The position numbers were made by a program, and so were the translations under genes. Source: Armigeres subalbatus (Eukaryota > Arthropoda > Insecta > Diptera > Culicidae). From it: a stretch of DNA of 64,000 nucleotides. A model generated the notes under the pieces. The model ran no database searches. It worked only from the letters and a program-made list of their open reading frames with translations, and was not told the DNA's origin. Location: positions 458,786,248 through 458,850,247 of the forward strand of contig NC_085140.1 in NCBI RefSeq assembly GCF_024139115.2. Direction: 5' to 3'. Within the stretch, counting starts at the first letter, position 1; every line of letters begins with the position of its first letter. Of this stretch, positions 23,380 through 33,208 are shown one piece after another.

Positions 23380-23790
23380 AGAGGAATCCAAATGTTCCCA
23401 TTTCCAAAATATAGGAGTCCACATGCTCCTCGATCATCCTTTTTTTTTCGAATAGGAATCCAAATGTTCCTATTTCCAAAACATAGGAGTCCTCATGCTC
23501 CACTTCCATCTTTCATATTCTTTTGAATAGGAATCCAAATGTTCCTATTTCCAACATAGGAGTCCACATGCTCCTCGACCATCTTTCTTTTTCGAATAGG
23601 AATCCAAATGTTCCTATTTCCAAAACATGGGAGTCGTCATGCTCCACTTCCATCTTTCATATTCTTTTTGAATAGGAATCCAAATGTTCCTATTTCCAAA
23701 ACATCCACTACTATTACTCCTTCTCCAAAGCGGAATCCAAATGTTCCTATTTCCTTCTTGCAAATACTGTTTATTCATTTCAAGGGGAGT
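23380..23790 (+). repeat. 72-bp minisatellite, about six units
   Basis: The core GGAATCCAAATGTTCCTATT recurs at about 23384, 23455, 23529, 23600, 23677 and 23731, usually followed by ATAGGAGTCC.CATGCTCC. Alternate units share variants (CTCCTCGA.CATC versus CTCCACTTCCATC), so the array grew partly as about 146-bp dimers. Confidence 0.8.
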
Positions 23791-23921
23791 CCTCTTGCTC
23801 CTTCACTGTCAAATTTATTATTTTTAAATGTCATTTACCAAGCATAGTTACCTGAATTAAATCTTCTCACACATATTCTTTTAATAATGTCTCAACCCAC
23901 GGGAGCTTTCACTGCGCCAAT

Positions 23922-24054
23922 TGTCGTGACGCTTACTCGCGAAATTAAAAAGTTCGGCTGGCAATTCCGAGATGCCGGCACGATCAAAATCAAAACTGTA
24001 CTTATCGCCTTGAAAATCGCCTATATCCACCATCTGTGAATCTTATCTACTACA
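23922..24054 (+). repeat. 3' LTR (133 bp)
   Basis: Starts TGTCGTGACGC and ends CTACTACA directly before the target duplication CTAGC. It is shorter than the 5' LTR because the central 375 bp are absent. Confidence 0.7.
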
Positions 24055-24059
24055 CTAGC

Positions 24060-25845
24060 CTCGACCAAACCGCGAGTCTTTCGGTTACTCAAAACTAATA
24101 TTAATGTATAAGAACCATGAAAAACTGTATTGAAAAAGACTCGGGCTCTGCAACGCTTAACGGCAAATGAATGGAACGCTTCATTGCAGACAGAACTTTC
24201 AGGAACTAAACGGAATGTATTAATGACAAGAAGTATCCAAATTGAAAAGTCATTACGTACCTGCTATTAATCGTGTATTAATTAAGCCTCGTTTAATTTA
24301 TCCCTTTAACCCAGCTCCGCCTTTTATCGGGTCTATATCGATTTGATCAACAAAGCGTTGACCGCCAACCTGCAACGAAAATGATATTGCAGAGGACGCG
24401 CAAGAGAGCAACAAATGATACACCATCAATGACGTTTGTGTTTGGTATTGCGTAGTATGGCATCCGTCTGTATAGTCAAGTCATAGCCACGCAGTGACAG
24501 GACTATCTGCTCCTGTGCTGCTCCCTATTCGGCCTTGTTCTTGGGCTGCTCAGTTATCTACGCTTGTCTTCAGCACACGATCCCGCAGCTAAGAGGAATC
24601 TTTCTAACACCACAGTATGGAAAAGCAAATTCAATAAAAATAGATGAATAATCAATTAAACCATCATTTATTCTTTTCCGCGAAAGGAAACATTCGACAG
24701 AAACGCATATCATTTGTTTTTCCCAACAAACAAAATTTTAATCATTACTCAGGACTTCGTCTTATCTGCTTTCTACTGTTACACTACGTCCTGGCAATAA
24801 CGAGAATAGGTGCACGTGTGGAGCACCAACCACAAAAAAGGAACAAGCAAAGCGGCGCTCGACACAAGTTCTTTGGACTGTGGACTCTTGAACAGCAACG
24901 GCAGAATTCGGCGATCGGTTGTTCATTTGCACTTACATACGATATTCGTCGTTCAGGCAGGAGCAGCCTTCGACAGGTTCGACATCCAAATTACATACAA
25001 TGGCGTTGTCACCGTATCCAATTTCCACGTCGGGTTCGGTTGAATTTGTTGCTGTCGTCCATGTGCTCTGTCCAACGTAGTATGATCGAGTGGTTGCTGT
25101 CGCTTCCGCAGCTGCTGCTCTCTTCATCCCTTCTAGTGTAGGTGTTTCACTTTCCTTTGTAGGAATTCATAAATGACGTAGCATTTTATGTTGGGAAGGA
25201 GTATTTCATTGTGTTTGTAGAAAACATATGCCACAAGGGGAATGAATGTCAAAACTTGATCGAAAAGGCAACGTAATTTACGAATCGTCTTCTGTGAGGT
25301 AAGCATGATGGAATAGGAGAATGTGCACCAAATCGATGTTTGACTCATAATCTAATGGTGTACAGGTAAATCTACCAAGTCGTACGCCTAGAATAAGTTT
25401 CGGGCAGATTCTTAGATAACTATAAACATATGCGATTCCGATTTTCAAGCGTTTCAATACACTGAAGGCCCTCCAAAATGTTCTCGAGTGCAGGTCGTCA
25501 AAAATCTACAATCATGGAGAAACATATGCCGGGTTCCAAATCAAGTTCAGATCTTTCGACTCAGTCCACAGATATCAGATGATTTATGTGGAGACATTTA
25601 GAATGTCTCATAGTGATAGGAAGGAACGTTCTGAAGTAATGGTCGTAAGACGAATGCAGTGATGGCCTCCGAAAAGTTTTCCACATGTATCAAAATTATT
25701 TTCAAAAGATCCTTAGCCTATGTGAGACCTATCATCCAAGGTCAGAATAATCCCTACTAATCTACGTGAGTCCGAGGTCATGGATATCGGTCGGCGCATT
25801 ACTGAGAACGAGAATTCGGAACGAGATGGCTGTCTTCCCAACAAT
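24060..25845. other. Non-coding DNA, no gene recognised
   Basis: A 165-codon frame at 24644-25141 and overlapping frames on both strands show no domain, signal peptide or splice context. I leave this stretch unannotated. Confidence 0.4.
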
Positions 25846-27920
25846 TCAAGAGGTCCACGCTCTATAATATATCGACCAATTTTCAAGATCCAGGATTTTT
25901 AACGTAGAAATACGCCTGTCTTTTCTATATTGGCATTGGGACACTTTGCGATTGTGAAAAGCCGAGACCGTCACGAAAATATGATAGACTTCCAACGTTA
26001 ATATTTCAGCCGTTTCTCGATGGATTTGCATTTTTTTTTTGACCATTCGATCAAGGAAGAGTCAAAGCTTCTTTGTATTTATCCGAAAATACTGATTCTT
26101 AATTCTTTATTATCAATAATTGGTAAAAAGTTTAGAAATAGGTAAACCAATTAATCACGTACATGCATCGCAAGCACAGACATCAAAATCAAGCAACTAG
26201 CGGGTTTGGATCTAATCCTCAGTGCGAACAAGATTTCACACAGAGCGGACGCAGCGCGGTTGCTGCAGATCATTTAATCTCAACGTACCAGCATTTTATG
26301 TGAAAGGATTGATTTTGAAAAATGGGGGAGATTCCTTCATCAGTGCTGCCACCTGGAAAAGTTTAGAGAAAAAGTAGAACCATGGAAATTTGACATGGCA
26401 TTATATAGAAAATGAAAATGTCTCTACAACGTTATAGAAATTTTTTTGTCAAACAATTTTTAGTTTGTGGGGTTAGAAATTCAACAATCTTAAGCATTAA
26501 CTGCTTATTCGAAAAAAATATAAAAATCGAGATATCATGTCTATTTTGTGTGCTTTTAAAATTCTAATCCCGTAAACCAAGATTTTTTTGAGAAACGTTC
26601 TTAATTTTTGTTTTATAACAAAAATATACTTCATTTCCTATACCACACCGTGTGAAATTTCAATGATTCTACTTTTTCTCTCGATGACAGCTGGTGGTCT
26701 TCTCCTCCCCTATGGAGTCTGTTGTGATCCCGCGGGATCAAATGGAGACGTCTTAGCGGAAAGTCATTGAGTGGCCGTCAATCAATAACAGCACGAAGTG
26801 AAATTTAAACGCAAGGTTTCGACAAGCGTTTGGTTGCAGTTTATTGGAAAGGCGCATTGGAGAAATAAAAGTGTTTCTTCTCAGACCAGCATTTGCTGAA
26901 CAAAAAGGGTTGATTGCAAAAAGGAACTGTTTCGGTGCCATCGGCGTGGTAGCTTAGTTGATGTTAGTGATTTCATTCATTCGAACAAATTTATTGCATC
27001 ATTTCCCTTCAACACACGCTTGGGATTTTGCTACCGAAGGGCAACTTTCAGTTGTCACCAAGCGAATAAGTTTTGCACTTTGAAGAAAATTAATCTCAGA
27101 TCAACCTTCTTTTGTATTAAATGATGGACCGAAAAAGTCGATTTCATTCCCAATGACTAGTAGAAACAAAACCAAAGACCAACAGAAACAGAACCAAAGA
27201 ATCTTCTTGCCAGAAAATTCACTTTCTGCCGACGACAGTCAAATCGATGAAGACGCCGGGCCTCTTGAAAGGAGGCTTCCGAGCCTCTTTAAAGGAGGCT
27301 TCCGAGCCTCTTGAAAGGAGGCTTCCGAGCCTCTTGAAAGGAGGCTTCCGAGCCTCTTGAAAGGAGGCTTCCGAGCCTCTTGAAAGGAGGCTTCCGAGCC
27401 TCTTGAAAGGAGGCTTCCGATCCTCTTGAAAGGAGGCTTCAGGCTTCCGAGCCTCTTGAAAGGAGGCTTCCGAGCCTCTTGAAAGGAGGCTTCAGGCTTC
27501 CGAGCCTCTTGAAAGGAGGCTTCCGAGCCTCTTGAAAGGAGGCTTCCGAGCCTTTTGAAAGGAGGCTTCCGAGCCTTTTGAAAGGAGGCTTCCGAGCCTT
27601 TTGAAAGGAGGCTTCCGAGCCTCTTGAAACGAGGCTTCCGAGCCTCTTGAAACGAGGCTTCCGAGCCTCTTGAAACGAGGCTTCCGAGCCTCTTGAAACG
27701 AGGCTTCCGAGCCTCTTGAAAGGAGGCTTCCGAGCCTCTTGAAAGGAGGCTTCCGAGCCTCTTGAAAAGAGGCAATATATCGAAAAAAATAAAACATAAA
27801 GAAAAAAAAAATAAATATAAATATAAAGAGTGAAATATTAATGTTAATAATAAACTATGATGACAAATATCATCCATTTCGTATAGCTACATAGTCCTAC
27901 GTCACCTTTGCGTACAACCC
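25846..27920 (-). repeat. Repeat family D, copy 1 (interrupted by a satellite)
   Basis: Blocks match 50785-52456 in reverse order and orientation: 25895-26055 (AACGTAGAAATACGCCTGTC, GACCGTCACGAAAATATGAT, CAGCCGTTTCTCGATGGATT), 26160-26230 (GACATCAA.ATCAA ... GGGTTTGGATCTAATCCTCA), 26815-26945 (TTTATTGGAAAGGC ... GACCAGCATTT) and 27860-27918 (CCATTTCGTATA.CTAC, then TAGTCCTACGTCACC). The element therefore runs roughly 25.89-27.92 kb, with the 27.24-27.78 kb satellite inside. No transposase was seen. Confidence 0.6.
27257..27775. repeat. 23-bp hairpin satellite, about 22 units
   Basis: The unit is GGAGGCTTCCGAGCCTCTTGAAA. Each unit contains the dyad GAGGCT-TCCG-AGCCTC, a 6-bp stem with a tetraloop. 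Variant units are clustered: GAGCCTTTTG in three successive units (about 27550-27605) and GAAACGAGG in four (about 27625-27710), and a six-base insertion CTTCAG occurs twice (about 27441 and 27491), pointing to local block amplification. The minus strand of the unit has no stop in any frame, which explains a 212-codon open frame there. Confidence 0.9.
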
Positions 27921-28260
27921 GATTGGACTGCACCTTTGAGTTTTTATCAAAGGGGATTAGAAGAGTTTTCATTTAACCTTGGAGCCACCACGCTAGACCC
28001 TTCTCCGTCTATAAGATATAAGTTTTAATAACTCTAAGATTATCCAAAGCATTCTATCTAAGGATCTGTTGGAATGAATTTCAAAAGATGCCATGCGAAT
28101 TTCGGAAACCGTTACTACATAAGGACTATATCGAAAATAAGTTATCCACTTTCAAAGTGTTGCTACTCTGAAACTCATGAAGGTATTGGTTTGTTTTACC
28201 CTGCATTCCACGTATTCATATGTTGAGTTTCAAATCAGAATTTGTTTTTTTGTTGAAAAT
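27921..28260. other. Non-coding gap
   Basis: Nothing recognised apart from a block (TCTAAGGATCTGTT, near 28060) that recurs near 29145. Confidence 0.4.
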
Positions 28261-28383
28261 TTGTTAAGAAAATTATGTTGAGCTTTTTAGTGGAATGTTT
28301 TCACCTGTCATAAGACGAGTTTAAACAATCCCATTGAAGTAGCAGTGGAATTCAATGGGATTGTTTAAACTCGTCTTATGACA
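28261..28383. mobile_element. Foldback element FB with a perfect 33-bp stem
   Basis: The characteristic FB left edge (TTAAGAAAATTATGTTGAGC, TTTTTAGTGGAATG) is followed by arm 28306-28338 and its exact complement 28351-28383, with a 12-nt loop. The arms begin TGTCATAAGACGAGTTTAAA. This short version lacks the TACGTATTTCGACC core of the longer copies. Confidence 0.85.
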
Positions 28384-29600
28384 GAAAATTTGTTGTTTCC
28401 GATGTATCTCAAATTGAAAGTGATATGGAAATTTGAGTTTTGGACACACGGCTCCGTAAGAAGGGCATCGAGATGAATAATTTGACCAAGCGTTTCGCTA
28501 TCCACCCCCAAAGGTAAAAAATCATGGTCAACAAGCTTGGGGAACTACACGTTCGCTAACCTGTCGGAAAAAGGAAGAAAATCAAAATCAAGTGACCGGA
28601 ATTTGGACCAGAAAGTAATCATGTTTTAAAACGAGGCAATTTTATGCCGATTTGTGACCAGGAAGAAAAATGCTTGAATAAATGTTGGAATATGGCAAGT
28701 ATTCTATTTTTTCATAAAGCTTAACGAACAGAATTAACATATATTGCTAGATAAATTCTAATAAATTTTTAAAATTCATCCGATTTTATTCAAATAAAAT
28801 AATGTGGATAACTTATTTTCGATACAGTCCTTAGGCCTTACGACCTAATGTTCTGATCGTATCACAAATTCCAGGATGCCACTGTGGGTCATACCGAATA
28901 TTTCCACAAAAATTATCCGATGTCTTCGGACTGAGAAAAATAACCTGGGGCCTCATTGCGCATCTCTTTTCGACAGCCCTTTCGTATGACAGTTTGCATG
29001 GTTTGCTCGTTTCGAGTCTAGGTGTAGAATGCCACCCCTGCTCTTCGTAGTTGTATTGCTGGCGACCTGAATTGAAGAACACACAACACATATCTTGACA
29101 CATATACATATCTTGACAAGTATCTAACACATATCTTGACAAGTATCTAAGGATCTGTTCAAAACAGTTTTGATAGATGCCGAAAACATTTTGAAAGCGG
29201 TTACTGAACAGGTAACCTGAACTTCTGAACGTAGCTCGAATTCTAGAATGTCACTTAAGGAATGCCACATTTCTGCAATCATCTGATAACTGAGAAAGAT
29301 GACCTGAGCTTGATTTGAAACAAGTTTCACAATGATTCATGATTGTAGATCTGACAACCTGCACTCAAGCGCATTTTGTATCAAGGTGCAGCTCTAAACT
29401 TTGGGATAGTTTTACTCATTGTCCCGCAACAATATATCGAAGTATTCCTAGTATCCATGATTTTCTTAAACGAATGTACTGGCCATGATCGCAAATTTGT
29501 AACATTTGCGTATTTGTCGACTTAGTTAGGCTTAAGAATCGTCTCCAGATTTTTTGATCTTTCAAATAAATAAAAGTTTTTTTGAGCGAAGTCAGAAATT
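28384..29600. repeat. Degenerate tandem-repeat DNA
   Basis: TCTAAGGATCTGTT..GATGCC at about 29142 echoes 28060, and paired blocks (ATGCCAC, then ACTGAGAAA.AT.ACCTG) occur at about 28875-28950 and 29258-29310. This suggests an old long-period array. No gene was recognised. Confidence 0.4.
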
Positions 29601-30110
29601 CCTTCAAATAAGGTATTATAGGAATAACTTAGGAATTTCTCCCACGAAATCCTTCTGAAATTTCTCTAGAAAATCTTTTGAAAACTCCTTAAGGCATTGT
29701 TTCGAAAATTTCTTTCTGAATTTCTCTGGAAATTCTATCACGGATTCCTTCGGAAATTCCTTTTTGAATTTCTTCGGAAAGTTCTATAAAAATCTGTTGA
29801 GGAATTCCTCAAGAAATTCTTTTAGGAATTCTTTCGAAAATTCCTTTCAGAATTTCTCCTAAAACTTATTCAAGAATTCATTCTAAAATTTCTTTCAGCG
29901 GGATTTTCTTCGGAAATTATTTCAGGAACTCCTAAAATAAGCTGATCCAGTTGGTTTTATTTTAGAAATTCCTCTAGTATTTTTTTTAGGAAATTCCTTC
30001 AGACATTCCTTGGGATTTTCTATTAGCAACTTTTCCAGTAATTCCTTGGGGAATTCCTTTGGAAATTTCTTTATAATTTCCATGGAAGTTCTTTTTGAAT
30101 ACCTTCGGGA
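29600..30110. repeat. Degenerate GGAAATTCC repeat field
   Basis: Dense words GGAATTCCTTCGGAAATT, AAATTTCTCTGGAAATTC and similar, with no fixed period, comparable to 16860-17600 and 32060-32350. Confidence 0.6.
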
Positions 30111-30239
30111 AACTGTTATGAAGTACATATTCTCTTATGTATCAGAGAATATTTTTTTAGACATAAAATATCCTAAGCTGAGATGTATGTCCAAAAATAT
30201 CCATGTGATCATAATACATAAATGAATCGAGTTGGTAAA

Positions 30240-30420
30240 CTATTTCAGGCTCTCCAAAACGTCCTGTAGTTCAGAACATGCGATCTACTCAATCAACCAA
30301 TTACTGAACGATGTATTATTACTTTTACTAGCAACTACAGGCTTTTTTGGTTCTTCAAAACGTCCTGGAGTTCAGAACACGTGATTTACCATGTCATAAA
30401 CAATGTATCCGTTCTTCATT
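30240..30420 (-). repeat. 138-bp satellite, inverted arm
   Basis: CTCTCCAAAACGTCCTGTAG followed by TTCAGAACATGCGATCTAC, and a second unit near 30350 (CTTCAAAACGTCCTGGAG), are the reverse complement of the 31497-31850 units (GTAGATACC..GGGCTGAACT, GAGAATGTTTTGGAGTACC) with about 75-80% identity by eye. Confidence 0.5.
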
Positions 30421-30664
30421 GAACATCCCAGCTGGTCCATTAAGTTGATAGGATTTTATTTATTTATTTCAAAAGCTACAGAGGATTCTCCATGAGTATA
30501 TGTTCAAAAATTCGATGGCAACTCGTAGAAGCACAACGCCCCAACAAAAAAAAAATCTGTTGCTACATTTGAATGGACATTGCTCGACACAAACACCTTC
30601 TTAGACATTGTGCTTCTGATAGATATATTGATATCAACTCATTTTGAAAAACCTTGCATATCTC

Positions 30665-31069
30665 TTTTTTATTCCTTTCTTTAATTTATTAGGAATTTCG
30701 TGTTACTTGACCGCTACTGTGCCGAGATTTACTGTGGTATTCTGCTGTACAGAATCCACATAGAATCTATTTTTAGATTTCCGTTATCATTATTGTTGTC
30801 CTTGCCAATCCATCTTATCGTGAGTCCATTGTATCTGTGTATCCAATGATCGTTGGATTGTTCAGTTGCCATTTATCCGGGTAACGTTGGAGGAATGCCT
30901 TCGAGAAGAACAAGTTGTCAGTCGCAATCAGACAGTCGTAACGGTAAGGCGCGTCTTCCAAACGCCACCGTATGGGCTGACAAGGGTTGGGTGGAGGGCT
31001 GGGAATCGAACCCATGACCATCCGCTTGTAAGGCGAAAGTGTAGCCAACGCTACGGGACCCCCCTCACA
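30665..31069 (-). mobile_element. tRNA-derived SINE with 11-bp target duplication
   Basis: The minus-strand head is GTCCCGTAGCGTTGGCTACAC (box A-like), then GGTCATGGGTTCGATTCCC with a clean box B (GGTTCGATTCC). It is followed by a 300-nt tRNA-unrelated body and an A-rich tail (TTAAAGAAAGGAATAAAAAA). TTGCATATCTC lies directly on both sides (30654-30664 and 31070-31080). The head differs from the SINE at 15016-15308, so two SINE families are present. The target is the local satellite. Confidence 0.82.
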
Positions 31070-31080
31070 TTGCATATCTC

Positions 31081-31860
31081 ATGTTCAAGATTTTTCTTTA
31101 ATAATATGCTTATTGAACTGGATCTTGTGTATACCGAAAATTGAGACATTTCAAAAAATCTGAAGCTCATTGTGGAAGCTGATAATCTCCACTGGCTTCC
31201 ACACTGATATTCTTCCCTCCCCCTTCATACGGGAGCTTGGCAGAAGGAAGGTCGTGTGATATGTGCCATCACAAATATTGCCCTCCGCTCGCTTTCAAAT
31301 CGACTTCTATAAAAACATTCTTCATGCCTGCCGTATCCTAACGGAACTATTAATTCTATACTTTCGCCTCTAATTCTATCATGAACATGTACGTCTAAGT
31401 TTGGAAGATGATATTAGCATTTCCATATCATTGTAAATCGTTTAACTTCACGTAGAAGTAACACACACAAAATCATTAATTTACTGATTGATCTGCTAGA
31501 TACCGTGGGCTGAACTCGAGAATGTTTTGGAGTACCTCAGACAACTCGTATTATTGAAAATTGGGTTTTTCATGATACACAGATGTTTATTGAACCGGAT
31601 TGGGACGATTAGGACTTTACAAAAGCCTTAGTTGACGTGGTAGATACCATGGACTGAACTTGAGTATGTTTTGGAGTACCTTAAACATCTCATATTCAAG
31701 AAAAATTGGGTTTACATGATGCACATATGCTTATTGAACCAGATTAGGACATTGTAAAAGCCTTGAGTGACCTGGTAGATAGCGTGGGCTGAACTTGAGA
31801 ACGTTTTGGAGAACATTGAGCAACTTGTGTTCCTGAAAATTGATCATATTTATTCGCATG
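31081..31860 (+). repeat. About 138-bp satellite, direct arm
   Basis: GGTAGATACCGTGGGCTGAA-like starts at about 31497, 31638 and 31771, each followed by TTGAGAA.GTTTTGGAGTACC and, 70 nt later, CATATGCTTATTGAACC. A partial unit at 31100-31140 (ATATGCTTATTGAACTGGAT) precedes a unique insert. The spacings are 141 and 133 bp. Confidence 0.65.
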
Positions 31861-32060
31861 CTCTCAGAGGCGAAATCTTCCCACGGTTTCGGATACCTGA
31901 GTCTTCAGCGTTTAGCCACACTTCTCTGTAAAGTCAACATCCTGATGAACAACTTTGCAGAAGAAAGTGGGGACCTAGCTCCCTTCTATGATTATACCCA
32001 GCCAATATAATGACGCATCCGTCCCGAAAGGGTTAAGGGAAAATTTGGTTACAAATGTGT
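31861..32060. other. Short non-coding stretch
   Basis: Nothing recognised. Confidence 0.4.
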
Positions 32061-32350
32061 TCAAGAATTCCTATTGAAATTTTTTGACAATTCTTTCAAG
32101 TATTTCCTCGGAAATCTCTACAGAAACCCCTTGTGAAATTCCGGTAAGAAGACCTACGAAAATTCCTTTAGGAATTTAAAAAAATCAGAAATTCTTTTAG
32201 ATATTCCGTAAGAAAATCCTATTTTTATGAACCTTTCCAGGTTCTATTTTAAAAATTTCTTCATGGATTCATTCGGGAGCTCACATTTAAATTTCTTTTG
32301 CATTTTTTTTTCGGTTATCTATTCGGAAGTTCATCCGGGAAACTTATAAA
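32060..32350. repeat. Degenerate GGAAATTCC repeat field
   Basis: The same word class as 29600-30110 (AATTCCTATTGAAATTTTTT, CAAGTATTTCCTCGGAAATC). Confidence 0.5.
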
Positions 32351-33032
32351 GAAATATTTATGAAAATTCCACAAAGATTTTTTTTAAATTTTTGTCCACT
32401 ATATTTATGTGATCAGCTTTGAAATCACGGAACCTAGTATTTTCGATATCGCTTTTCGTTGAGAAGTAACGGTTACACAGCTTACGGAGTCTATTGCGAA
32501 GGTTATGCGAACCATTGGTTGGCTAGCGGATCCAAGAGGAAAAGTATCTGCAGCATAAGTTTCCTCTACATGCCTAAGTAAACCAAAGATAAATGCGTCA
32601 ATACCTGTGCGAAACACGGCTGGACACTGTCCGGAGGACAGCTGTTAACAACTCAATATGAAATGGAACGGATCAACACGGAAGATTTATCATCGATAAA
32701 TATCATTGTATAGCATTATTATAAAATGTTTATTCATGTCCTTTGAGTAATTTGCTCAAACACATTTTCAGAACCAAATTTACTTCAGAATTGTTGATGA
32801 ACTCATAACGCTTGAGTAGTCCTATATTATTGTCCAGAACATTTCTTTAAATATTAAATCTACAACTAGAGAATAGAATTCCTTCAAAATGTCATCTGAA
32901 TAACATGTCACCTCTCACGCCTCAGGTTACATATTAACAATGAATGCCCTTCTGACAACACTGATCCGTATTAATATAAAACTTTTAATTGAAATGCAAA
33001 CAACATCAACATTTAATCGAAATTCAAACGAT
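32351..33032. other. Non-coding DNA
   Basis: A 70-codon minus-strand frame at 32405-32617 has no recognisable domain. Nothing else was supported. Confidence 0.35.
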
Positions 33033-33208
33033 TATTGGAAAGCTAACATCTTCTTTAAACAATCCAATTGCGCATTTAGATTTCTACCACGAGTTAATTT
33101 TTATATTTCTATCCGCCATTTATTGGAAAGCTAACATCTTCTTTAAACAATCCAATTGCGCATTTAGATTTCTACCACGAGTTAATTTTTATATTCCTAT
33201 CCGCCATT
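33033..33208 (+). repeat. Tandem duplication, 88-bp unit, two copies
   Basis: TATTGGAAAGCTAACATCTT starts at 33033 and again at 33121. The two 88-bp units differ at a single position that I can see (ATATTTCTATCC versus ATATTCCTATCC), so the duplication is recent. Confidence 0.9.

Larger units (their letters stand above)
21199..24054 (+). mobile_element. Non-autonomous LTR element with satellite interior, TSD CTAGC
   Basis: Direct terminal repeats at 21199-21706 and 23922-24054 share TGTCGTG(T/A)CGCTTACTCGCG..., about 100 bp of near identity, and both end TGAATCTTATCTACTACA, so each is of TG...CA form. A perfect 5-bp target duplication CTAGC lies at 21194-21198 and 24055-24059. No gag, protease, RT or integrase is present; the 2.2-kb interior is mostly AATCCAAATCC-type satellite and a 72-bp minisatellite. 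No convincing primer-binding site or polypurine tract was identified. The best fit is a TRIM/LARD-like passenger of a parental LTR retrotransposon; the orientation is arbitrary. Confidence 0.75.

Noticed and set aside
21199..24054. A complete autonomous LTR retrotransposon or endogenous retrovirus
   Set aside because: No gag, pol or env sequence is present between the terminal repeats.
24644..25141. 165-codon plus-strand ORF
   Set aside because: Basic, low-information sequence with no domain and overlapping antisense frames.
27239..27877. 212-codon minus-strand frame with a 23-residue repeat
   Set aside because: The period is 23 bp, not a multiple of three, and all minus frames of the unit are stop-free; this is satellite DNA, not a repeat protein.
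31010..31069. Possible tRNA gene on the minus strand
   Set aside because: Same reasoning; it is the head of a SINE with TTGCATATCTC duplications.
30815..31075. 86-codon minus-strand frame
   Set aside because: It lies wholly inside the SINE.
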